Assembly (NCBI GenBank): GCA_027922465.2
Contig: BQMF02000026.1
Coordinates: forward strand, 868,001 to 932,000
DNA length: 64,000 nucleotides
Direction: 5' to 3'
Origin: Turritopsis dohrnii
Taxonomy: Eukaryota; Cnidaria; Hydrozoa; Anthoathecata; Oceaniidae
Under the pieces are notes generated by a model that was not told the DNA's origin, made no database searches, and saw only the letters and a program-made list of their open reading frames with translations. This document shows, one piece after another, positions 33,901-44,919 of the stretch (within the stretch, counting starts at the first letter, position 1; each line of letters opens with the position of its first letter). The translations under genes and the position numbers were made by a program.

Positions 33901-36900
33901 AGCAGAGCTTTCCCTCTCGACTGAGATGATATGTTGCACAAGTGCAATTCGTTCTTCATCATTCAAGTCCCACAAATCTTCTGCTGATAAGTAGATGCTA
34001 GCCTTTGCATTTGAGATTTTGGAAAACGCAAAGTCGGAAAAGGATCTGATCTTGTTTCCATCAACATTGAAGTCTTCATATGTACATCGGATGAGCTTCT
34101 CATTCACATCTCCTTTCAGTTCCCTGTTGACTGCTGACATGCGCTCTTGTTGAACCTCGTCAATATCTTTCTCATCATCAATTTCCCAAGGCTCTGTTTC
34201 TTTCTTCTTTTCTGTATTTTGTTGTTCATTCGTTCTCTTCATTTCTCCTATCAACTTGGCTTCGTATTCTGAAAATGCTTTTTTATCCGGAAGCCATTGA
34301 GAGAAGGCAGTATTTAGCAAAATCTCGAACTTATCTTTAAAAACTTCTTGAGAAGCACGCTTCAAGATGTAATCCACTTCTTCCGGATCAATCCTGTTGT
34401 GTTTACGGATCTTCTGAAAGCCATCAACATCTTTGAGACTGATCAAACTCTTTTGTTTCGTCAGGTGCCACTGACATTTTCCAACAAGAATCTTCTTTTG
34501 CTCTGAACTAAACCCTGCGATGATGACATCATTCGAAATGTAGATGGACTCATTCAACGCCTTGAATTGGTCCACCACTTCATCTTTGATCATTCTGATC
34601 TCTTCTTCCAAGACAACTATCTGATCTCTTACACTGGAGTTCCTGCTAGTGGCTTTCTTATGGGCGACCAACGATATATCATGTAGAAAAGGATCACGCG
34701 AACGACCCCCTATTCGAACAACTTGCTCCTTCGAGAAATAATTCAAAGCGCTCTTGAGGAATTCGTCCAACGCATGATTCTTATAGGTGAGCACGAGAAC
34801 CTTTGATGATTCCAGTCCAGATAGAGAAAGCAAAAGACGAAGCATGTTGACACCAATAAAGCTTTTACCGCACCCAGGAGGTCCTTGAATGATCCCAATT
34901 CTGTGTTGTAGGGCTGTCTTCACTGCACGTTCTTGACTCTCATCAAATATACTATTCGTAGTGGAATAAGGACGCTTAAAAAAATCTTTTAAGCTCATAC
35001 TTGATTTTATAGTGTTCTTGTAGATAAGCTTACGATCAAACAAGTTATCTGTCTGAAGAAAGTCTGGCACTGGACGTTTTCGCAAGTCGACTAACTCTTC
35101 TTTAAAGCTTATTTCACTAGGGTTCATATCCTGCAAAGCTTTCATAACTGGCTGGAATGCTCTATAATACGTTGGAGATTCCACCATTATTGATGCATCA
35201 CGTGATGTCAATAGCCTCGTAAGAATCTCTCCATCGCTGAGATGATTATGTTCACTACATGTTTGCACCAACACCACACTCTCCTTCTTCAACATTTGAC
35301 GGTCCGCAACCGTAAACCAGATCGGTGCTTGAAAGGAACCAATCAGCGACAAGCAAAGCAAATTACCATACATCAGGTTGGATGATGTTTCCCAGTTTTT
35401 GATTTGTTTGCAGCTCTGAATCTTCAGGGCAATGTTCATGCAATCCTTTCCCATGTCAACACCAACAAGAGCAATGTTCCGATAGACGTTCATATCACGA
35501 GCATCGAGTTTACCTTGCAACAAATTTGATACCCCCTCTTTGAGTTTTGCAAAACAGTCGTGTCGTAGCAACCGGAAGTAAACATCCATGTAAACTTCTG
35601 GAGATTCGTATGGACCTAGAAACAATTCGGAGAAAACGAATACGAATACTAAACACAGCATGGTTTGAACAATCTTGTACATAGCCTAAACTGATTGTGT
35701 TCTTTAACTATTGCTATGGTTACAAGGAAAGGAAACAGCCGACAGTACGTTGAGTGTATTTGGAAAAAGCATGTTCTCTATCGCACGATGAGTCGACAAC
35801 TAGCTGCCCAAATAGCAACAGCTGCCCAAATAAGAAATAAAAAAACAACTAGCAGATTATTGACACTCTCCTCTTACTCATTTATTTACTTTAACGCATG
35901 ATATTTATGAACAAAAAACGTTTTTACGTGATAAAAACCTATTCCACTTTATACTAGCCGTTCAGCACATTGCAGAAAAAATTACCATGATATATACCAT
36001 GATACCAGCACACCAGTGAAGAAATACCATGAAATACCATGATATTTATCGGAGGAAAAAAATGGAATCGAGATTCAATGATGGGTTATAATGTAACCAT
36101 ATTAGTCATAAATCTTGTAAATGGCTTTTAACAAACACAAGCTCAAAACTTATCATAAAACAAGGACTTTGGGCGAATTTGTTCTAATGGTAGATGCATA
36201 GAATATTCCGAATATATTCCGATTTAAACCTTAATGATCAGTATGACTACATTAATGATCAGTATGGCCACATTAGCTTATAGCTGAACTTGTGAAACTG
36301 CTTCATCAAATAAATATATCTTACATTTAATTTATCTTGATGACAATTGACCGAGATTTAAACACAACCACTAATTTTATGCAAGTACCCAGCAAACGAC
36401 TAGAGCAGCCTAACTCACAAAGGATATAGTAGTCTCAAACAGAATCATCGAACTGGTATAGGCAAGAAAAAATTAAACATAAACTTCATAAGAAAATCAA
36501 AACGAAACCAGACTGGCCACTATCACTGAAAGAGTAGGTTGTAAATGGTGCATTATTCATTCATCAGTAACATGGATTAACGTTTATTTCAACCTGGATC
36601 GAAAACATTTGAAGTCATTTAACTAATCAAGTTATATAGTAAAGGTTTTGATCCTCCCATTCGTTTAACATCTTTCGGTTTGCCCGATTTTCTTTAATAC
36701 ATCTATTTTCTAAGCAAAGTACTCTAACAAATTAACTACCAATCAAGATGAAATGGCAATTATAGAAGTCCCTTTATCTTAAACGCTAATATCATCTGAA
36801 ATCCTAATAATATATTATATTTAAAAAATAATTTGTCAAAAAACTAAGACTGAAGGGCATTTCCATCATTTAATCCCTAACCCATCATCTCTTTGATAAG

Positions 36901-39179
36901 TCAAGTCTAAGATAAGTCTTAAGTTATTAAGTCAAGTTTAAAACAGAAGTAATGTCCTACTAGCTTGGACATGAAAGCTACAACTAGGTATATATGTGAT
37001 ACACATCACTAGGAACGTCTCATTTATTGATACGCTTGAGTAAGAAATTCAAAATACCCTATACTATGATATACCAAATTATATCTTGCGTTATTTCACT
37101 TAAATTTGGCTGTAATTCAAACAGAGATTTCAAAAATGTTTAAAAATGTCAGGGATACTGAGTAACTCAATAAACATGTTGCTATTTAAAAAGCGTGCAT
37201 ATATACCTTCCGTTTTGACTTTTTGCAAACTCATTTCGTCTGTAGCACTGCTTGTAATCATTTCCTCGTCAGTAAGAATTAGAGGCAGATTAAACCAAGG
37301 CACGTCGCAAATATAAGAGGTTATGTCTTTAGTTGATATCCTCAACAGATCAAAGAGCAGATGAGTGAGGTTAAGTCGTGTTGTTAACGGTTGCAGCAAA
37401 CCAAGGATAGCTTGCATCTTCTCTGGAACATGCTTAGCAGTCAACTGTAAGAAGTTCGCTACCAACTGGAAACTGTTTATGTTTTCAGAAATGAAAGATT
37501 TCAAGCTTCCTTCGAAAGGACTGAAAAATTTGGTTTCACAAATTGACCTAATCACCTCTTTAAATCTTTGATCAAGCACATGAATGTCTCGGTCGATCTT
37601 TACAAACACAATCAGTAACTTCTTCATTAAAGTATCGTCATCAGAATAAACTGTTGTTGCATTTGCAATTTCTTTCCACAAGGTTGGCGAAAATAGTAAC
37701 TGGCTTACATACTGTTGCTTTTCAGTTCTGTTTTCATTTCTCAACTCGGAGGTAATATTGTCCAGATAGCCTACTAGCTCTTGGTAACTGCGTCTTGCAA
37801 GTTGAACTGGGATTACCTTTACAGCACTGGTTCGCTGGTTTCTTTTGTTCGTGTAAAGGTTGTACTGAACTCTGTCTCCTTGTTTTAATGGAAGGTGATT
37901 CGATAACAATTTCTCAATACTAAAGAAAACGTCTTTCGTGTCAGAACCTTCTTCTGTGTCTGGGATTATAAATCCAAAATTCTTTTCCTTATCTTTGGTA
38001 ATGAACTTAATTATTCCTTCGTGAGCAGATTTTGGACGCTTTCTGATCCGTTTGGAAACGCCTTGATTACCTAAAATGGCCGATAAAAAAGGGTCAACAT
38101 CGCACATGACCATTTGATCACTAATTCAATCACCTAAAGAACAGTTTCAAAATGTGCATAAAAACAGTTTTACCTTGATTAACTGGCCAAGAACTTGAAA
38201 TGTTGAGGGGCACATACTTGTCGATGCTTGTCTCTGTTTCTCTCTTTCCCTTCTGTCCTGGTGACAGTTTCATATTAGTTTTCGCTGGTTTAGATATTGG
38301 ACAGTGGTCTTTGCTTGTCTCTGTTTCTGTCTTTCCCTTCGTCAGCAGATTTGCTTCTACTGTGCTTTTTTTCAGGATCGATTTTAACGGCTTTTTTGAC
38401 GGAGAATCCGGGAAAATCTGTTGTCCTAGTGACAGTTTCGATGATACATGCTCACGTGGTGGCATATTCGAGTTTGTGACACCCCCAGCACAAGAGCTTG
38501 AGGGAGCACCAGTTCCTTTTTCTGACATCGTGGAAGGAGCTTGACAGATATTGTGCGGGAAGTGACTTTTATTCCGAGATAAACTTGGCTTTACCAGCGG
38601 TGAATGAGCAGACATATTGGTTTTCGCTGGTTGAAAAATCGGACAGTGGTCTTTTCCTAGATCTTTCCGAGAATCGTTGTGAAGACTTCTGCATGAAGAA
38701 TGTGCACTATTTGTGCTGTCAGTTTGATTATGAGGGAATGCTGGGCCAACCAATGAAACATTGTCGCAATTGCTACTTTTAGAGACTTTGTTGTTGTAAA
38801 GAGTATTAGCAGATTGTTTGGAGTCGAAAGCAAAACTCTCATTTTTCAACTGTTCCCTCAATGATGCTGGCCTCCCTGAACCTTGCAGGACCCATACTGC
38901 GATAACTTCGTTGCTATAATGACGAAACAAATGAAAAGAAATAGATCCATCAACGAAAATTATCGCACTAAAAATTTACAAATTTCTTTCCAATGAATTA
39001 CCAAATGAAATTCTTACTTTCTGTTCAATAGATATTCGACGCGTTTATTGATTTCAGGTATGCCTAAGCAAACCATGTCCTTTGTAAATTTATAAATCTT
39101 TTGGCCATATTTAATCCAACCAGATGTCTCGTTGTAAAATGATATCACCCCTTGATGCTTGATTAATTCTTTTTCAAAG
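30936..39179 (-). CDS. ZNFX1-like: ZNFX1-type RNA helicase fused to cold-shock-like and two PARP domains
   Basis: Exons 39179-39018, 38913-38174, 38070-37207, 35615-33780 and 33637-30936 join in phase at all four junctions and give at least 2,101 aa; the first coding exon, upstream of 39179, was not found. Domain order (residues counted from 39179): cold-shock-like fold at about 10-70 (HQGVISFYNETSGWIKYGQK); Ser/Thr/Lys-rich linker with two KDHCPI..PAKTNM units; second, clearer cold-shock domain at about 312-385 (EGIIKFITKDKEKNFGFI, DVFFSIEKLL); helical region; SF1/Upf1-like helicase with Walker A GPPGCGKS at 834, motif II VEEAAE at 1220, GDHKQLRP, VDMYQGDEND and RRCVAQSRAK; NFX1-type zinc fingers at about 1521-1653 (CGNHRCRKPC, CGHTDQKLC, CGHANVKYC, CGHIVIKQC); coiled coil at about 1655-1696; two PARP catalytic domains. 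ZNFX1 relatives bind RNA in antiviral defence and small-RNA inheritance. An RNA-directed ADP-ribosylation role is inference. The intron 35616-37206 is AT-rich with no recognised element. Confidence 0.92.
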
Positions 39180-39232
39180 CTTTAGTAAAAGAAAGTATTG
39201 AAATGACAAGTTTCCAGAAACTTTTCTTATTA

Positions 39233-39706
39233 CAGTGGCACCTCCTTAAAGCGGGCATCCTCTAAAGCGGACACCTCCTTAAGACGGACGAAACATTTTG
39301 TCCCGAACGAATCCGTAATAAACTCTTATAAAGAAACCACCTCTAAAGCGGACACCTCCTTAAAGCAGACATTATTTCCAGGGCCCGCACGATAATTCCC
39401 CCTAAAATTTACCTCTGTAAAGCAGACACCGAAAAATTTCGATAAGAACATCAAAATTCAGTATTTTATTTCTTTTTCTTATTGTAAACATCTGTCAATA
39501 TGTTTATATATTTCAATATGTTTATTTTCTGGTCAAATTTCATTTCATGATTGATTTGTACCTAACTGGGCAATAGTAAGGGTAATATGGACATGCGTAG
39601 TGGGTTCACAACTTACGAGAAAAATATCTTCCGAGTTTCTGGCCAAAATAAGCAAACCCTCTCCAAGGCGGACACCTCTCTAAAGCGGATATAAACCAGT
39701 GTATAC
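39233..39706. mobile_element. Pogo/Tigger-like MITE, right end degraded
   Basis: Starts TA|CAGTGGCACCTCCTTAAAG and holds repeated GCGGACACCTC phrases. The same family appears intact at 48958-49212, with the interior inverted. Its right end near 39706 is imperfect. Confidence 0.7.
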
Positions 39707-39860
39707 ATTGTTCTATAGAGTAAGTTACAGCAAACAGTTGATTGTGTTCACCAATACCCTTCATGTTGTGTTACTTGAATATGGTTTTATTTTAATTTGT
39801 TTTGTTTTTGCTTGAAATATTCTAGGGGTATTGTATACCACTTCCTCATGGAAATAACTT

Positions 39861-40038
39861 AAGGCCGGTTTCCAGATCATTCGCTGTGGTCGCGCGAATG
39901 AGCGAACTGATTTTGCATTGGTCGATGCAATCTCATTCACCATTCAATCTCATTCAAATCATTTGAGCTACTGAGCGACTGAAAAGGCTGTTTGCTCAGT
40001 CGTGCGACCACAGTGAAATGAACTGGAAAACCGGCCTT
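39861..40038. mobile_element. 178-bp MITE, second copy of the GGCCGG-ended family
   Basis: Inverted ends AAGGCCGGTTTCCAGATCAT and its near reverse complement; interior GTGGTCGCGCGAATGAGCGA matches the copy at 18294-18463. Confidence 0.85.
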
Positions 40039-40649
40039 TCCGTTTTCGAATGCATTCATATTCAATGTTTTGATGGTGGAAAACACATCCTATTATCATC
40101 TTGAACTATCATAATAAAGTTTCTAGGGGCCATTCATTAACTACGTACGCAGAAGAATAGTTGTTTAGATCCCTTCCCTCCCCCTGTACGTAGAATTCCC
40201 CAAATCGTGATGTCATCAACGTACGTGAGATGAAATCACATTCCGGGATGAAATGGAAAATGTTTACATGTGTGTTTCATCAATGTGCTTTAACTCGCTT
40301 TGCGTATGATTAATCGAAACAGAAAAAGCTGTTAAAATGAAAACAATGTAGAAAGATGGCTATCGAAAAGAGAAATTTTGCACAACTCATCCCGGTATCA
40401 CCGAAAATTTGAACTCCCCTAAATTATGACTCCCTAGTTAACATAAACTAGAAAGTTAAGACTTAAGAGTTAATATTTCCTAGGAAAGAATGACTCCCGC
40501 AGTTTGTTTTGACTCCCATTTTAAAGGCCATAATACACTATATGATTAATCATATATGATTTGTAATAAGCACTTGATGAATGAAAAAAATCATAGCATA
40601 AAGAAAAAATACACACTATGTAAAAAGCTGGTTCTTTTATATAAGAACC

Positions 40650-41139
40650 CAGTGGCGTAACTGAGTTGAACTTAGGGTAGGTGCGTTTTTCACAAATTTG
40701 GGCAATATTAAAGCAATAGCACACTTCATGCCATAGTAACAAATGCACAAAGCTATTTTTTGCAACTTTGTTGACAAATAATTAATTTAAGGGGAGAAAG
40801 TTTCGCGGGCAGAAAGTTTCGCAAGGATGGAAAATCGCGAATTTAACTTTCGCTAATGACAGTTTTAAAATAAATTTTACTGATAAAACTGTCGCAAATC
40901 CTCCAAAAACTTTACTTTCGGGAGAAAAAAACTTTCGTGAATGACAATGAATAAAGAAATTTTTTTTGAATTTCGCGAAAAAAGGCAAAAATCGCGAAAG
41001 TTTCCGCCCTTATAGTAATGATTTATATAACTTTAGTGAAAAGAATATCGTATGAAATATTACTTGGTCAGAAAAAAAGGCACGCTTAATCAGAGGGCGG
41101 TGCGATCGCACCCAACGCACCCCCCCAGTTACGCCACTG
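40650..41139. mobile_element. hAT-like MITE with 5-bp target duplication
   Basis: Inverted ends CAGTGGCGTAACT/AGTTACGCCACTG. It is flanked by GAACC at 40645-40649 and 41140-41144. The related repeat at about 55709-55735 reads straight through as ATAAGAACCAGTAAAATCTG, which is the uninterrupted target. No coding. A third element is inserted in it. Confidence 0.85.
40788..41012. mobile_element. Foldback element nested in the hAT-like MITE
   Basis: Inverted ends TAAGGGGAGAAAGTTTCGCG and CGCGAAAGTTTCCGCCCTTA; the interior repeats TTTCGCGAA-type phrases. About 225 bp, no coding. Confidence 0.75.
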
Positions 41140-41144
41140 GAACC

Positions 41145-42686
41145 AGTAAAATCTGACCTGAGGCTGGCTGTTCTTATTTTTTGAGCTTTTTTCAGCTTTA
41201 ATTGTTCTTATATATTAAATCCTCATTTTCTTCTTACTTATTGAACTTTCAGTAAAATAATTGCCCCCGCAGCGAGCGTAAGCGAGCGAGGAGGCATAGT
41301 AGTTTCACGAGATCTTTGGGTATTTTTTGTTTCGAATCAAAGTTTGAAACGCAGATTTTGACGATGGATTTTCCGCTTTACTTTTTTTTTTTTTGAAAAA
41401 GTTTGTTTTTTTTTTCTTTTGGCTCTTACAGAATTTCTTTAACAAATCTTAATCTTATTTTGATTATAAAATACGTATCCATGGTTTCGGTTCACATATT
41501 TATTTTGTTTGTAGCCAATACTTTCTGATATTACTGGTTCAGCCTTATTTACACTTTTTGAATGATATAAATTAGCATTAGTGTGACAAAGGAGATAACA
41601 ATTGTTTTTGTTTCCGTTGTATAGGCTTGCAATGTATATATATGGTATATATAGCTTGCTGTGTGTACAAATTGGAATACTTGAGCGTGGGGGAATTTTT
41701 AGCTAAAGCTACATGCTAGTAAGTAAATCTTTTTAAAAACAAATGGTTAAAAGCATGGTTGCTGTTCGGTAGTGACCCAATATGAGTATGCAAGATGAAA
41801 AAACGAATTTGCCAGTGAGAAGAAAAATATTTACCAGTGTTGTTCTGAAGGTCCGCTGTTCTCCTTCCCTAAATGTGATCCCTAGATCAAAAACACAAAT
41901 AAAATTCATGATGTTAAATTCTGAAAAATCGTTGAATCAAGAATATTGCAAAACAAAAACTTTACCATCGATGTTGTAGACTATTGCAATAAACCATCTC
42001 TATTTTAAAAAAAATTAAAAGAATTGCTCATTGATTCTTGATTGTCGTTTAATCAAAAATGTTTTTGATTGACAAGTTTATTATGCGACTGTGATTGGCT
42101 TAAAGTCAGAAAATTCTCGGAAAACCTCGAAAAAAAAGCTTTTACACTAAATTTACCAAAGCAAAACATAATATTAAAAAAAAGTAGGAAAGGAAATTGA
42201 AAGAAAATTTATTTTTATCTGTTTTCACTACACGCTTTTTTTATATATAAGAATGGTGTTTTTTCGTTTCACGATGAATATTCTTAATTATTTAGTCAAA
42301 ATCAGAGGCGTAATTAGGTTCAGTCACAAAAAAGTGGAGGAGTTCAACATTATGATATTTCTTTTCAGTCTTAAGTATCGATTAGGTTACTTGCACGCTT
42401 TCTTTTTCTACCCTAAATGACTTAACTATCCTCCACAAATTTTGACTGACCTCTGGCCACGCCTCTGAAAATCATCCTAATATATTCTTAAGACATTCTT
42501 AAGGCCATGCCTTAATCTTAAGATGACAATATTCTTAAGAAGTTCTTAGCTTTTTGGCCAATTTCATCTTAAACATTCTTATAAAGCGTTATTCTTATAA
42601 AAAAAAAGCGTGTATTCTAATGCAACACTAACTTTTGCTTGTAAAAACCAGGCTGGCTGATTTTTAAGGACTACTTTGATCTCTAA
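41145..42686. other. Repeat-derived intergenic sequence
   Basis: The segment to about 41790 resembles 55710-55925 (shared phrases ACCTGAGGCTGGCTGTTCTT and AAGCATGGTTGCTGTTC), so it belongs to a dispersed repeat. Beyond that it is AT-rich with no gene recognised. Confidence 0.55.
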
Positions 42687-43065
42687 AGCCTGGTTCACAT
42701 CTTCGACATAAGCATAAGCGTAAGAAAAAGCCCGTGTGAACGTGCCGGACATTAAGCATTATCAGAAAATTTTGGTCGTGTTTTTTGCAAATGTGAACCG
42801 GAAAACAAAGAAACATAACAGACATAGAGAATCATTTGAATTTTGTCTAAAAGAAAACCTTTATCAACATGGCGTCGATTGCAAACTTATCGCGTATGTA
42901 TTACATGATAAATCGTGTTAAGATTTTTAAAGATAGGAATAAAAAGAAATTGGCTTGGAAAGATGTCGCTTCCACAGTGGGATTGACAGATTGTGATGTG
43001 AATTAATTTTTTTGCAAAGTTATTATTGTTCAGGTACTTCAGCTGAAAAGATTTTTACAAGGAAC

Positions 43066-43142
43066 AGATATTCACGAGATATTCACGAGATATTCACGAG
43101 ATATTCACGAGATATTCACGAGATATTCACGAGATATTCACG
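43066..43142. repeat. 11-bp tandem repeat, seven copies
   Basis: Seven essentially perfect copies of GATATTCACGA. Confidence 0.9.
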
Positions 43143-43267
43143 TAAAAAGTTAAACAAGCCTAAGACCAGTGGAGCTGGAACTGGTGACGTTGAACATCCC
43201 AAATCCAACTTGTTTTCGTATCTGCACTATCCAACTGGGCGAAACAGTATCATATATCAACCCACTA

Positions 43268-44064
43268 CCGTGGCAGATTTGGACATCCTATCGTGAGTTT
43301 GGAAACAAGATGTCCGGCCGGACCTTTGAAACACCCGGCCGGGTATCTCAAACATCCGGCCGGGTATGAGGTAACTGAAACGCCTGATTTACGGATTTCA
43401 TCAATATCTGGTCTTCAAAATCAAATACTTTTGCACAAAGCTGGAGAGTTACAAAATGGCCGAAAGATCTCCAGCTTCCTGGTTATGATGATGTGTACTT
43501 TACTAATCCAAAAGTATCTAATGCAGTGTTTCGCAGTAAAATGATTTCCATTTATTAGCTTTGATCTTTTGGTTTCAACACACGCAAGTACAAATGCAAG
43601 GTGTTGGAACGTCGAACGAGACATTCTGCTGATATCCGGCCGGACAAACAAAACATCCGGCCGGGCATCTTGATATCCGGCCGGACCTTTCGTTTGTCCA
43701 GCCGAGCGTCTTTGAATACATACTTTACAGATTTGACAATATTAAGCGTATATATAAAGGACCAGAACATCGAGATTGGTGGAGGTCAGAAAGCATCTTT
43801 GTCATAAATATCCGGCCGGAGATATTAAATCCCCGGCCGGGCGTTTGGACTTCTAAGCAATTCTCAGGACCAGATTTTTACAAACGTCCGGCCGGACGTT
43901 TTGAGTGAAGATGTCCGGCCGGATGTTTCAAGACTAGTTTCAAAACACCCGGCCGGACATCTCAAACTCCCGGCCGGGCGTTTAAACACCCGGCCGGACG
44001 TCTGAGATATCCGGCCGGACATCTTTTCTCCAAACTGACGATAGGATGTCCAAATCTGCCACGG
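43268..44064. mobile_element. TA-flanked element with 14 CCGGCCGG motifs
   Basis: Inverted ends begin CCGTGGCAGATTTGGACATC and extend past 50 bp per side; TA flanks at 43266-43267 and 44065-44066. Inside there are 14 exact copies of the palindrome CCGGCCGG (for example at 43313-43320), usually set in ACATCCGGCCGG or ACACCCGGCCGG contexts, clustered toward both ends. No coding. It is inserted in the Harbinger-like element. Confidence 0.85.
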
Positions 44065-44919
44065 TAACCCACCAATGTCTTCTCAGTTTGTAGAGACTTC
44101 TCTTTTAAACTTCTCTTATTCTGTCACAATGTGAACGTGCTTATGCTATGCTTACGTCGTTATGTCTAGATGTCCACTGCGCATGCCTATGTCGCTTATG
44201 TTTATGCTTATGTCAAAGATGTGAACCAGGCTTAAGTAATCAGGCCGTTCTTGCTTTTTAATTATTCCTTGTTCCACACTTTCTCCTTCCAAAATATCTC
44301 TTTCTCTCTTTTTGAAAATCGCTAAGAAAATTCCACGCGGAGCTAGGTTGGTTTGGACGGAAAATAAGTGTGTGACATCTGTTTCCCAATTCAACGATGT
44401 TTAAGATATCATGCGCACCGTGAAGCCTCCTTTGATATACTAGTGCCGAGTGAGTTAGTGAGTCAACATCAATTAACTGAACATTTATCAGACCTTCTTG
44501 ACAAAATAAATAAATACAGTGGAACCTCTAATAAATAAATAATTAAATAAACAAATAGATAAATAAATTGACAAAAGGTTTACTTGTTAAAAATTAGACC
44601 AAACAAAAAAGAAATCGCAAGAAAAGTTTTTTTCATCGCAAGTTTCATAAGTTTCATAAAAGGCCTTAGTAATCATGGTAATTCATCGGTATTTTATGAT
44701 GTGTGGTAGAAAAGTGACGAACACTTTTTAAATTGATGAGTTTTACAACTTAACGGACGCAGCTTTACAAAGTATTCCCCGATTTAAAAACCCGAAAACC
44801 ATCCCAGCCTATCAAAACCAGCCAAGCGTATTATCGGCAAATGATTTTTTACAAGACTCAATAAAGTTAGTATATAATTCAGTATGCTACCATCGTGAGA
44901 AGTATGTGAAGATTTCGAT

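Larger units (their letters stand above)
42687..44232. mobile_element. PIF/Harbinger-like element with AGCCTGGTTCACATCTT ends
   Basis: Inverted ends AGCCTGGTTCACATCTTCGA and TCAAAGATGTGAACCAGGCT, with further shared inner sequence (CATAAGCATAA). Flanked by TAA on both sides (42684-42686 and 44233-44235), matching the 3-bp duplications of PIF/Harbinger elements. No transposase. It contains the 11-bp tandem repeat and the CCGGCCGG-rich element. Confidence 0.75.

Noticed and set aside
35615..35682. Hydrophobic N-terminus upstream of GPYESPEV read as a signal peptide for the helicase
   Set aside because: It lies before a good acceptor (TTTCTAG) and the phase matches the exon ending at 37207; it is intron read-through, and a secreted RNA helicase makes no sense.
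38200..38782. Plus-strand open frames in the ZNFX1-like linker
   Set aside because: Antisense to a low-complexity coding exon that is phase-linked on both sides.
43066..43142. Regular short repeats resembling a CRISPR array
   Set aside because: Units of 11 bp abut without spacers; it is a simple tandem repeat inside a transposon.
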